From: Symbiodinium natans
Lineage: Eukaryota > Sar > Dinophyceae > Suessiales > Symbiodiniaceae
Direction: 5' to 3'
Length of the DNA stretch: 64,000 nt
Assembly (NCBI GenBank): GCA_905221605.1
Contig: CAJNDS010002386.1
Location: 372,001-436,000 of the forward strand
Position numbers and translations under genes: made by a program. How positions within the stretch are numbered: the first letter of the stretch is position 1; each line of letters begins with the position of its first letter. This document shows, piece by piece, positions 53,327-64,000 of the stretch. The notes under the pieces were generated by a model, which ran no database searches, was not told where the DNA came from, and saw only the letters and a program-made list of their open reading frames with translations.

Positions 53327-54253
53327 AGCGTTCGGAGAGGTCGAGGCAAGGCATACGTTTCATTCCTTTCACATTATTCTGAGCGAAGTGAAAGTGCCAG
53401 TGTTGATGCCAAGCCGACACAGCCAATCTTCAGCCTCGCTGCCTCGAGCGGGGCACCAACGCACGAAGCGAATTTCCACACACTGATGCTCCATGGTGGC
53501 TTCCGCGTCGCCGGCAATGAGTTCGAAAGTTTTATGGCTCTGTGCCAGACGGCTGCAAGCAGAATGGCTCCTGTGGAAGAATCGTTGCAGACAGGGAACC
53601 CCTGCACTCTGCTGACGCGTGCCGTCCGTCTTTTGGAGCACGGCCAGGATTTGATCCTCTGCGGCCAGAGTCTGGGAGCCACAGTTGCGTGGACCCTCAC
53701 TGTGCGGCTGGAGACATGTGGCCTCAACGTCCGGGCCATTGTCAGCATGGACTGCCGCAACGATAGCATCACCTCACTACATAGGGTCTCTGTTGCCCCA
53801 CGGAGCCTCTTGCAGTCCATTGCGCCTCAGCATGTGCGACTTTCCCTCGTGGACGTGGATTTCGTTGCACCGCTGGTGCCACGCGGCCGCTTGCAGGCCC
53901 GGTTCCAAAGAAAGGACGCAGTGGCCCCGTGGCAAGCTTCCCGGCTGTCCCCATGCTGGACGCGGCGGCTTCAGGACACGGACCACTTCGACATTGCAAG
54001 CTCCCACTCCTGGGACATTCAACGTTTCATTGAGCAATGCTGCATCCGCAGGCGCAGGCGTTGCAAGAAGCGGAGGCAGCGTTCGGGGTCTTGGCCCACG
54101 TTTGCACTGGCAGTTCCGGGTAGGGGCTGTGTAGTCTCTTGCTTGCATGAGTGCTCGAAAGACACTGCGCTCAGGAGTAAGTGCCAACATGGCCCAACCA
54201 TACGTGGTCTGCCAAGTCACGTCTGTCATCCAAAGCCGCGAAATGACCCATGA
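53327..54253 (+). CDS. Alpha/beta-hydrolase, thioesterase-like (copy A, complete)
   Basis: The frame is open from 53213, but hydrolase-like text begins around 53395 (SASVDAKPTQPIFSLAASSG). Landmarks are FHTLMLHGGF (HGG oxyanion region), LILCGQSLGATVAWTL (GxSxG nucleophile elbow at about 53662), LSLVDVDFVAPLVPRG (acid candidate) and LQDTDHFDIASSHSWD (catalytic His in a T-D-H-F motif). The order suits a thioesterase domain, such as those that release fatty acid or polyketide chains, but no carrier protein or synthase domain is adjacent. A basic tail (RRRRRCKKRRQR) follows. The true start and exon borders are uncertain. Two damaged relatives follow downstream (copies B and C). Confidence 0.6.
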   Translation, partial: SVRRGRGKAYVSFLSHYSERSESASVDAKPTQPIFSLAASSGAPTHEANFHTLMLHGGFRVAGNEFESFMALCQTAASRMAPVEESLQTGNPCTLLTRAVRLLEHGQDLILCGQSLGATVAWTLTVRLETCGLNVRAIVSMDCRNDSITSLHRVSVAPRSLLQSIAPQHVRLSLVDVDFVAPLVPRGRLQARFQRKDAVAPWQASRLSPCWTRRLQDTDHFDIASSHSWDIQRFIEQCCIRRRRRCKKRRQRSGSWPTFALAVPGRGCVVSCLHECSKDTALRSKCQHGPTIRGLPSHVCHPKPRNDP

Positions 54254-56220
54254 GCAAAATCAAAGCACTTGATAACACCTGCGAGTCAATCCCTCTTGCA
54301 GTCTTCCAGCCTCGCTTCTCAGAGAAGCGCCCGTTCAACTATTGCTCAGCTAATCTCAGCTAGGATCACCCTAATGCCTGAGATGGTCTGAGTTAGAACG
54401 CTCGAGGCCCTGTTTTTGCCGATTTCTCAAATACTCAACATGCTGTGTTTGTTCGCCTGCCTTGCGGTGAGCCCTTTGAGTGAGAGCCTTGCCAGCTCTG
54501 CTTCTTGTGAAGCAGTCCAATGCAATCACAGCTTTCCAGGAGTATGCGAAAGAGCCTTGCCGACCTCGCATTTTCTGAATGAACCAGCCAGTCATGAACA
54601 GGCACCACAACCACGAGAATGAACCAGCGTTGGATGGAAGTGCCATCGCAGCATCCTTCCTAACTGCCGACTGCTGCACAGGAGCGCTTCCGAGTGACTT
54701 TTCTGCAAGGCCCGGCCATCATCTCAGAAGCCTGGTTCTTGTTCTGCTCCGGGCGTGGCACCACTTCCCGCTTATGTGGACTCGTCTTCCCAAGTGCGAC
54801 TCACTTGCGCTTGCTCATTTGGCCTTCGGCCATTCTCACAAGCCTGCTTGCAACACTTCACCATGCTCGTTCTTGGCGCAAGGTTGTTGGGCTTCCTGCC
54901 ATGCAACCTCGTGAGGTCTGAGCTTGCATCCTGCGTGCATACGCTTGAAGCAGGGCTTCTGGCAGTCACGAAGGGGGGGGGGAGTTGCGTGTGCCCAACG
55001 CTATGTTCGAAACTGCTCGGAATGTTGAAAACAATGCGACGGAGCTGACCAGCTAGTCTTCAGACTAGCTGCGTTGATCGGGTGCACACTGATGGCCGAA
55101 GTGCCACATTCAGCTCCGCTTATCGAGCACCCGAGCCACTTCAAATCTGAGTGGGCACGCTATCTTTAAACGATTGTTGCCAGTTGGCCCATCTCTTCAT
55201 TCCTGTCGGCCCGCCTTTGTGTGTCACAACGCTGATGCGGCGAACGGCTAAGAGGCTGAACCTACATGTTTTCGTGGTGAGTGCGCTGTCAGGAAGCCCT
55301 CCCAGCAGTCTTCGCTTGAGCCATTTAAATCTTGATGGTACGGATGCGCTGCCCCATAGTGAGATCCTTGTCAGCTCTGCTTCTTGTGATCTCAACAATG
55401 CGATGTGTCTGTTGACACGGCATTCCACTGCGGCTGCTACACTTCAAGGCCCCAAGCACACAGTCCAATGCCAACCAGGCAGCTTGAGGTAGAAACACTG
55501 GTTGGTCCCTGAACCTCTTTCATTGTGCTAGTTGACCCATGTCATGCCAAATTAACCCAATTGCAGGAGAGTCAAAGCATGTGAAGTCGTACGGCACTAG
55601 AGTCACTAGAACGGTCTTAAAGATTTGTCTGCGACGGCGTGGTCTGAACGTCAGAAGGTTCCGGAATTTCACCGGCCATTCCGGGGTCGAGGGAGAGCTG
55701 CTCGCGCGTATCTACCCAAGACAGCTTCCTCATGTCTGCAACTGTTCTCCCGCGTTGTTGCCGGGAAGTGCAAGCCATCGAGCTGAGGGTACCACTTTCC
55801 GACACGTTCGCAGCTGGCGACGGTGGACGAGCTCTACGGCCAGCACGTTCTTGCTCCTGACGGTTAGTGGGTTTAGCCTGAGCCTGCGTTGCTGATTTTT
55901 TTCCTCACAGCTTGCCTCAAACCTGCGTGCACTTGGGGTTTGACACTCTTTGTTGTGCCTTTGCCACATGGGGTGCCTCTGCATAATGCCCTGTGCCAAG
56001 GCGGTATTGTGCCTTTTCAACCTCGTTGCGCCTTAGTACTTCCAAGTACGCTGTGTTAGCCAGCTGCTCCTTCCGATCTAAGCTAGCTTCGTAGGCTTGA
56101 AAAGGTGCACGTCATGATTCAGGGGGGCCTTTCACAACCCTTTGCGAGAAAAGGAGATCACCAAGGGCCAACGCTCAGTTTGCCTCCAGTCAGGCCCCTC
56201 CTGAAGAAGTTGCACCAGAG
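54254..56220. repeat. First part of the diverged tandem repeat array
   Basis: Contains GAGAGCCTTGCCAGCTCTGC and AGCCTTGCCGACCTCGCATT words that recur through 61 kb, plus the 55910-56050 copy of a dispersed repeat. No complete gene. A short segment near 55820-55860 (TVDELYGQHVLAPD before GTTAGT) looks exon-like but could not be extended. Confidence 0.6.
55910..56050. repeat. ~140 bp dispersed repeat, copy 2
   Basis: Shares long identical stretches with 50693-50830, with scattered substitutions and short indels. It is preceded by an acceptor-like TTTTTTTCCTCACAG. Confidence 0.8.
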
Positions 56221-56221
56221 C

Positions 56222-56842
56222 ATATACCGGGTTCCATGCAATAATGATGCTCCATGAAGTTTCATGGCTCTTTGCAAGACGGCAGTGAGCAGAGTGGCTC
56301 CCGTGGAAGAGTCGTTGAGGACGGGGAGCCCGTGTGCTCTGCTTGCATCTGCCATTCGCCTTTTGCAGCATGGCAAGGCCTTGGTCCTGTGCAGCCAGAG
56401 TTTCGGAGCCACAGTTGCTCGGTCCCTCGCTCTGAGGCTGGTGACTTGCGGCCTCGAAGTCCGGGCCATCGTCAGCATGGATTGCCGCCCCGTTAGCATC
56501 ACCTCGCTGGATGTAGCCTGGTGCATCCCGCGAAGCCTCTTGCAGGCCCTTGCGGCTCAGCATGTGCGACTTTCTCTCGTGGATGTGGATTTTGTTGCAC
56601 CACTTGTGCCGCTCGGCCGCTTGCAGGCCCGGTTCCAACGAAAAGACGCATTGGCCCCATGGCAGGCCTCCCAGTTGTCCCCATGCCGGACACGGCAACT
56701 TGCGGACACTGACCACTTCGAGCTTCCAAGCTCCCACGTGTGGGACATGCACCGTTGCATCCAGCAGTGCTGCAGGCGCATGCGCAGGCGTTGTAAGAAG
56801 CGGAGGCCGCGTCCGGGATCATGCCCACTTCACTGGCAGTGA
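56222..56842 (+). pseudogene. Alpha/beta-hydrolase copy B, damaged
   Basis: Closely related to copy A from GTTTCATGGCTC onward (MALCKTAVSRVAPVEESLRT to the basic RRRCKKRRPRPGS end). Compared with copy A about 30 bp are missing just after ATGCTCCATG, removing the HGG oxyanion segment and shifting the frame. The nucleophile elbow reads LCSQSFGATVA, so the first Gly of GxSxG is Ser and the next position is Phe. DVDFVAPL and ADTDHFEL are kept. It is probably inactive. Confidence 0.65.
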
Positions 56843-57151
56843 GGGGTAGGGGCTGTGTAGTCTCTTGCTTGCATGAGCGTTCGAAGGCCGAAAGAGACGC
56901 GGTGAGTCCAAGCCTTTGAACCAATCCCTGGTCAGTCAACGTCATGTCCGACATCCAGAGCCCCGCATTTTGCCTTTGTTAGTCGATCGTGCCAAAGTCT
57001 TCCAGCAAGTCCTTTCGGAGAAGCATCCGTTCAACTACTGCACTTCCAGCGCCTGACCGGAGGCGGCCAACAACTGTCTCGTCAGCCAAAGGCCTAAACT
57101 GATCTGAGTTGAATCACTCAAGTCTTCATGCTTGCTGCTTTCTCGCACGCT

Positions 57152-57181
57152 CAAGAGCACACACACACACACACACACACA
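57152..57181. repeat. (CA)n microsatellite
   Basis: About 14 CA units within the repeat array between hydrolase copies B and C. Confidence 0.95.
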
Positions 57182-57371
57182 GCGTGCTGTGTCTGTTGGC
57201 CTGCCTTGGGGCAAGAGTGAGAGCCTTGCCAGCTCTTGTGATCTCAGGGCGATGTGGCTGTCAACATCGCAACTGCTGTTGCTACACTTCACCCCAAGCA
57301 CGTAGCAATTTCAAGCTGCCACCTTTCACGGGCGCATGTCGTGCCTAATCAGATCATTGCACGAACCGAGA

Positions 57372-57946
57372 GTTCGGAGACAAGGCATGCCAAAGAGTCA
57401 TGCCGACCTCGCCCCTTATGATGCCAATGCGACAGAGAATCACAAAGCTAATCTTCAGCCTCTCTGCCTTGTGCGGTCAAAGTCTTGGAGCCGCAGTTTC
57501 GTGGACCCTCGCTATGCGGCTGGCGACTTGCGGCATCAAGATCCACGCCATCGTCAGCATGGACTGCCGCACCGTCAGTATCACCTCGCTAGATGTGTCC
57601 TTTGCTATCCCGCGAAGCCTCCTGCAGGCGCTTGGCACCTCAGCATGTGCGGCTGGCGCTGGACGTGGATTTCGTTGCACCTCTGGTGCCACGCGGCCGC
57701 TTGCGGGCCCGGTTCTTGCAACGAAAGAACGCCTTGGCCCCATGGCAAGCCTCCCAGCTGTCCCCGTGCTTGACGCGGCAACTGGCCGACACTGACCACT
57801 TCGACCTTCCAAGCTCTCACTCATGGGACGTACATTGTTGCATCCAGAAATGCTGCATGCGCAGGCGTTGCAAGAAGCGAAGGCCACGCCCAGGATCGGA
57901 GGAAACATTGCCGGCAGTCTGGGGGAGGGAGGGGGGGGTTGCGTAG
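57372..57946 (+). pseudogene. Alpha/beta-hydrolase copy C, internally deleted and frameshifted
   Basis: The leader text (KLIFSLSAL) jumps directly to CGQSLGAAVSWTLAM, so about 200 bp between the leader and the nucleophile elbow, including the HGG region, are missing. GxSxG itself is intact. A further base loss near 57640-57660 moves DVDFVAPLVPRGRLRARF and ADTDHFDLPSSHSW to another frame. The basic end (RRRCKKRRPRPGS) is still recognisable. Not functional as read. Confidence 0.65.
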
Positions 57947-58538
57947 TCTCTTGCGTGCTTCTGAAAAGCAGCCCAATGCAATCACAGCTTGCCAGGAGTT
58001 TGCGAAAGAGCCTTGCCGACCTCGCATTTTCTGAATGAAGTGAAAGATGCAGTCATGAACAGGCGCCACAACCACGAGAGTCACGTGCAGTACGTCCACG
58101 AGTCAGGAGTGAGAATCTCAGCCTGCTGTCTGCCACACATTTCCACGCTCAACATGCTGTTTGATCTTAGCAATGGGATTGGCTGCTATCATGGCATTCA
58201 CTTCACAGCCCCAAGCGCGCAGACTCGTTAGTCGGGCCCTCTTCGAGAGCCCTATGCAGTCTCAATATGCCAGAATAACTGTTCTACATCGCCAATTTCT
58301 TCAAGAAACTGGCAGGTCCTGTTTCTTGTTCGGCCCCTGTTCGGCCCGTCTCCACATGCCTGCTTCCGACCCTTTGCCATGTTCGTTCTTAGCATCAGCA
58401 CAGGTGTCGGTTGTCAAGCCTTGGCTTCGGAGCTTCTCCTAAAGCGCCGCCTCCTTCGCCCCTCTGGCTTGCAACTTGCAGCAAGCTGCACACTCGCAGT
58501 GCGATCGTGAGCCGGTCATCCTGGCAAGCTCGTGAGGC

Positions 58539-58777
58539 AGGAGCTTGTCAGCTTGCGTGATCGTGCGTCGCTTGCCGCGGGGCCTCCTGCCGTCGTGACA
58601 CGCGGTGGAGGGGGAGGGGGAGGCGGGGACTTTGCTACTTTCCTGTAGCCGGAGGTCGCCGCTTTTGAGCAAGAGCCTTGCCAGCTATCTTGTAATCTCA
58701 GCAATGCGATGTGGCTGTTATCATGGCATTCCACTGCTGTCGCTACGTTTCACACCGCCAAGCACGCAGACGAGTCG
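58539..58777. repeat. 239 bp near-identical repeat, copy 1
   Basis: Matches 59451-59689 without length change; only a few substitutions were seen (for example GGAGGTCGC versus GGGGGTTGC). Confidence 0.95.
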
Positions 58778-59450
58778 GCCATGTGTGCCTCAGTTGCAGA
58801 TGTAAACATTGGCTCGTGAACTCCAGCCACGCAGGCTTTCACTACGCTAGCTGACCCATGAATGTCATGCCTACTCAATCCAAATCACAAAGACCGATCG
58901 TTCGGAGAGGTGGCGTGTCAAGGAGCCATGCCGACCTCGCGCATTCCGCATGAAACTGTGAGCGCCACTGTTGATGCCAACACGTCACAGCTAGTCTACA
59001 GCCTCGCTGCCGTGGCAGGGCGCATGCTGATGGCCGAAGTGTGCCACATCCATTTCCGTTTGACGAAGGGGTATTCGTTCGTTGTCATGTGGACTGCGCA
59101 TTTGTGATTGTCAGCCGGTTTGTCCGTCTGTTTTCTGTTGCTTGTGCAACCAAGGAAACTGGAGCGATGACACTGATGCGCCGATCGGCCAGTAGGCTGA
59201 ACCTGTTTTCTTGGTGCTGGCAGGAAGCCCTCGCTGCAAATAATCCTTGCGTGTGCCGAAGCCGACTCGTTCCTTGATTGCACGGATGCCGCTCTTAAGG
59301 CCCCATGCTTGCGGCAACTCTTGCTGCTTTCTCCCACACTCAAGAGCACTTGCGGCGAGCCCTTTTGAGCGAGAGCCTTGCCAGCTCTCTTGTAGTCTCA
59401 GCAAGGCGATGTGGCTGTTATCATGGCATTCCGCTACCTTTGCCTCACTT

Positions 59451-59689
59451 AGGAGCTTGTCAGCTTGCGTGATCGTGCGTCGCTTGCCGCGGGGCCTCCT
59501 GCCGTCGTGACACGCGGTGGAGGGGGAGGGGGAGGCGGGGACTTTGCTACTTTCCTGTAGCCGGGGGTTGCCGCTTTTGAGCAAGAGCCTTGCCAGCTAT
59601 CTTGTAATCTCAGCAATGCGATGTGGCTGTTATCATGGCATTCCACTGCTGTCGCTACGTTTCACACCCCCAAGCACGCAGACGAGTCG
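59451..59689. repeat. 239 bp near-identical repeat, copy 2
   Basis: Second copy of 58539-58777, offset by 912 bp. Confidence 0.95.
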
Positions 59690-59866
59690 TGCCCTTTTCG
59701 AGAGTTGCCACCTTTCACCGGCCATGTGTGCCTCAGTTGCAGATGTAAACATTGGCTCGTGAACTCCAGCCACAGAAGCATGTTCAGGAGCCATGCCGAC
59801 CATGCGCATTTAGAATGAAAAATGAATCTGAATCACTAGGACACAGCGTTCGGAGAGGTCGAGACC

Positions 59867-60080
59867 GGAAGCGCTCTAAAGGCCCCATGCTTTGCACCTC
59901 AAGAGCATTGTTTTCTTGGCCAGCCTTGCGGCGGAGAGGCGAGCCCCTTTGAGCGAGAGCCTTGCCAGCTTGTGGCTGTTAACATGGCAACTGCTGTTGC
60001 TACGCTTCGCAGCCCCAAGCACGCTGGCTGCTGTAGTCGGGCCCTTTTCGAGAGCCCAATGCGGCTTCAAGTTGCCACCT
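59867..60080. repeat. 214 bp near-identical repeat, copy 1
   Basis: From GGAAGCGCTCTAAAGGCCCC to TTCAAGTTGCCACCT; matches 60464-60677 with the same length and few substitutions. Confidence 0.95.
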
Positions 60081-60463
60081 TTGACCGGCGATGTGCATTT
60101 CAGCTGGAAATGTAGACATCGGGCTTCCACGATGCTGGCTGACCCATGTCTCAAGGTCGAGGCATGCCAAAGAGCCATGCCGACCTCGTGCACTATGAAC
60201 CATGTGAAAGCGCGAGTGTCGATGCCAATGCGACAGAGCCAGGTGCTGATGGCCGAAGTGTGCCACATCCATGTCAGTGTGACGAACACCCACGTTGCCC
60301 TCAAATCTGATTGAGCACGTTGTCTTGAAAAACTGGAGTTCATTGTCATGCGGACATCGCAGGGACATCGCATTGCCATTGTCACGGTTGGCGCGTCTGT
60401 TCCTGTTGCGTGCGCAACCACAGAAACTGCTGGAGAGAAAGCCTACTTGTTTCTTGATTGCAC

Positions 60464-60677
60464 GGAAGCGCTCTAAAGGCCCCATGCTTTGCACCTCAAG
60501 AGCATTGTTTTCTTGGCCTTCCTTGCGGCGGAGATGCGAGCCCTTTTGAGCGAGAGCCTTGCCAGCTTGTGGCTGTTAACATGGCAACTGCAGTTGCTAC
60601 GCTTCGCAGCCCCAAGCACGCTGGCTGCTGTAGTCGGGCCCTTTTCGAGAGCCCAATGCGGCTTCAAGTTGCCACCT
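60464..60677. repeat. 214 bp near-identical repeat, copy 2
   Basis: Second copy of 59867-60080, offset by 597 bp. Confidence 0.95.
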
Positions 60678-61289
60678 CTCACTGGTGATGCGGAGCCTGT
60701 TGACACCCCGGGGAAGCCGGATGCGGAGCTGCAAACACTGGCTCCTCAACCAAAGCCACAGACGCTGTCATTGCGCTGACGCATCTCATGCCAAACTAAA
60801 TCCATTGGCAGGACCGAGCGTTCGGAGAGGTCCAGGCAGATCCAAGAGCCATGCCGACCTCGCACAGTGTGAACGAAGTGAAAACACCGCAGTCGCGCCT
60901 GCTTTCATAACCGGGCAGACGATGTTCTCACAGCAGGCATCACAAACGTGCTTGAGAACGAAAGGGCGCAGCCCACGCATATCTGCGCCAGAGCCTATCA
61001 GCGCCAGATGAAGCATTGTGTGTTCAGCACTTCGTGAGTTCATGGCCAGCGAGGACCTGCTTCTGCATGTGTGTCGGCGCTCGACGCACTGATGACCTCC
61101 GGACGAGACCACCGCTCTGCTGCTTCATTCATTGGAGGTGCAAACTCGCCATATACGCTCGAATGGACCAGCCATGACCAGCCTGTGGAACACAGAGATC
61201 CATGCGTCGAAAAGACACGAACGTTGCCAGATCTTTGTCAAGCAAAGTGTCAGCGGCATACAGTTAGGGTTTCGGGCCTAGGGCTGATA

Positions 61290-61560
61290 GGGTTCAGCAG
61301 ATCCTGTACTAGCTTTCACAAGTCGCCTTGCCTTTATATATCCTTACCACGATGGCTTCTAGCCAGTTGGGTGGGACCTCTGCAGACATAAGTATTTGGT
61401 TATAGTATTCCAATAATGTGCTTACAGTGGAGTGGTCAAGAAGGAGGAATACGTCTGCAGGTATGTCATCTGGCCCTGGGGCCTTTCCTGGCTTGAGGGT
61501 GCTTAAGACCTCTTGGATCTCTTCTAGTGAAAATGGGGTCTCGTCTTCTGCTGTGGGGAA
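61290..61560 (-). pseudogene. Reverse transcriptase N-terminal fragment
   Basis: ETPFSLEEIQEVLSTLKPGK, APGPDDIPADVFLLLDHSTV, then VPPNWLEAIVVRIYKGKAT and a TAG. This is the fingers region of LINE reverse transcriptases (F-x-x-x-E-[IV]...L-K-x-GKAPGPD...W-x-x-x-x-V-x-x-I-[YF]-K-G-K). The catalytic palm with the DD box is not present, so the element is truncated. Confidence 0.85.
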
Positions 61561-61703
61561 ACATGAGGGGCCTAGAGATTAATGTGTTGGCGTCGGGGTC
61601 GGGGATACTTTCCCTAAAGGCTTCATGAGTACGGGGCCAGGGAACTGGTCTTCCGTGCTGTATGAGGTGTGATCGCTTACCTACAACCCACGTTTCTGTC
61701 TTC

Positions 61704-63390
<1,687 letters not shown>

Positions 63391-63559
63391 ATGCCTCGCG
63401 GGCTCGTTATAATATAATGAATAATGCACTCTCTACGTCTTTTAGTATTAATATAGTGAGCTCGTGAATGGGGGTTTTTGTAATCATAATATAGTGAGCC
63501 TGCGAACGAAGGCCCTGATAAATTGGAAGATGTCCGGGCAGGGGAGCAAGCTTCGAAGG
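63391..63559. other. Spacer after cox1 with repeated ATAATATAGTGAGC words
   Basis: TAATATAGTGAGCTCG (about 63450) and TAATATAGTGAGCCTG (about 63488) recur, with GGCTCGTTATAATATAATGA at about 63399. AT-rich and possibly also of mitochondrial origin; no gene. Confidence 0.4.
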
Positions 63560-64000
63560 GCTCTACTTGGCAACTTCAATCACCGCTGCAACAGGCGCAA
63601 GGGAGCCGTCGTACTTTGACTTGACGCCCAGCAGTGAGCAGGCACCGACCTTTGGAGACCAGGATACGACTTCTGCTTGGTGGTATCAGAATGGAGACGA
63701 GCCTGAGAATTGGGGTTCGTGGGGACAAGGGAGAAGGGAAAGAGATCCTAGCAATCCTTGGGGCCTCACGATGCCACCACCTGGTCTTGGATCCAGACGA
63801 CAGACATCTTCGGGAAGGCCAACGAGTCCAGGCGAAACGCCGGGCACCAAGCGAGTGGCGCCTGAAATTGCAAATGGCAAGTGGAAATGCTGGACGGATC
63901 TTCCGAAATACCATCGGGAGCCGGGGGAACCTTGGGAGCTTGGAATGGCTTTTACAACTTGGAAGCGACAAATCTTGGCAGTTTGCACTACCGTGGCGCC
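63560..64000 (+). CDS. Probable copia-type gag N-terminus, continues past the window
   Basis: An open plus-strand frame without a clear start ATG: REPSYFDLTPSSEQAPTFGD, WWYQNGDEPENWGSWGQGRR, MPPPGLGSRRQTSSGRP, IANGKWKCWTDLPKYHRE and GEPWELGMAFTTWKRQILAV. The Trp-rich, Pro/Gly-rich lead followed by a W-x-x-L-P-K-[FY] segment and a W-x-x-Q-[IM] helix resembles gag regions of copia-like elements that are abundant in dinoflagellates. The frame is still open at the last base. Family assignment is tentative. Confidence 0.45.

Larger units (their letters stand above)
57947..61200. repeat. Second part of the diverged tandem repeat array
   Basis: Units contain, in order, GAGCGAGAGCCTTGCCAGCT, a TTTCACACC(C)CCAAGCACGC segment, GCCCTTTTCGAGAG, then GTTCGGAGAGGT, GAGCCATGCCGACCTCG and GATGGCCGAAGTGTGCCACA. 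The same words flank the three hydrolase copies, so the array seems to be built from duplicated copies of a locus, most of which have lost the hydrolase part. Two high-identity pairs (listed) show that duplication continued recently. Confidence 0.65.

Overview
The window looks like nuclear DNA of a photosynthetic dinoflagellate (Symbiodiniaceae or a relative). The evidence is a three-helix light-harvesting protein with a plastid-type leader, a cox1 copy of dinoflagellate type, TTTAGGG-like telomeric blocks, very long microsatellites, LINE and copia-like retroelement debris, and intron-bearing genes. No bacterial operons, tRNAs, rRNAs or CRISPR arrays were seen.

Layout. 1-13.8 kb is mostly non-coding, with two well-bounded candidate exons (an EF-hand piece at 7.40 kb and a minus-strand 81-codon exon at 11.9-12.1 kb). 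13.84-14.88 kb is a chlorophyll-binding light-harvesting gene. 15.98-17.35 kb is a ubiquitin-like plus RCC1/HERC-like repeat protein. 18.76-22.38 kb encodes the N-terminal part of a Patched/RND-type sterol-sensing-domain protein with seven membrane helices. 45.34-47.65 kb, in the same orientation, encodes the missing second half (five helices and a tail). The simplest reading is one 12-helix gene with a ~23 kb intron.

That intron is the most remarkable part. It holds a ~500 bp CAA microsatellite, GC-rich repeat families, a 178 bp inverted repeat, two degraded LINEs in opposite orientation, and, from 32.37 to 44.81 kb, an AT-rich integrated virus of the Polinton-like type. The virus carries a packaging ATPase fragment, a GIY-YIG nuclease, a large phage-like fibre protein with a peptidase S74 chaperone domain, a major capsid protein, a lipase, a penton-like minor capsid protein, several small virion-like or zinc-finger proteins, and the remnant of a replication protein. 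The left end is cut inside the ATPase gene and joined in frame to LINE sequence. Many genes are broken by single-base losses at homopolymers or by single stops, but the minor capsid and lipase genes are intact, which suggests a fairly recent insertion (or assembly error at homopolymers).

47.65-61.2 kb is repeat-rich: duplicated 140-240 bp blocks, inverted telomere-like tracts, and three tandem copies of a thioesterase-like alpha/beta-hydrolase, of which only the first keeps the full catalytic set. 61.28-62.58 kb is a minus-strand LINE with an RNase H domain placed before the reverse transcriptase. It abuts a nuclear copy of mitochondrial cox1 (62.58-63.39 kb) holding a hairpin-bearing insertion. 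The window ends inside a probable copia-type gag reading frame.

The reading is from sequence inspection only; no database search was run, and family assignments rest on recognised motifs.
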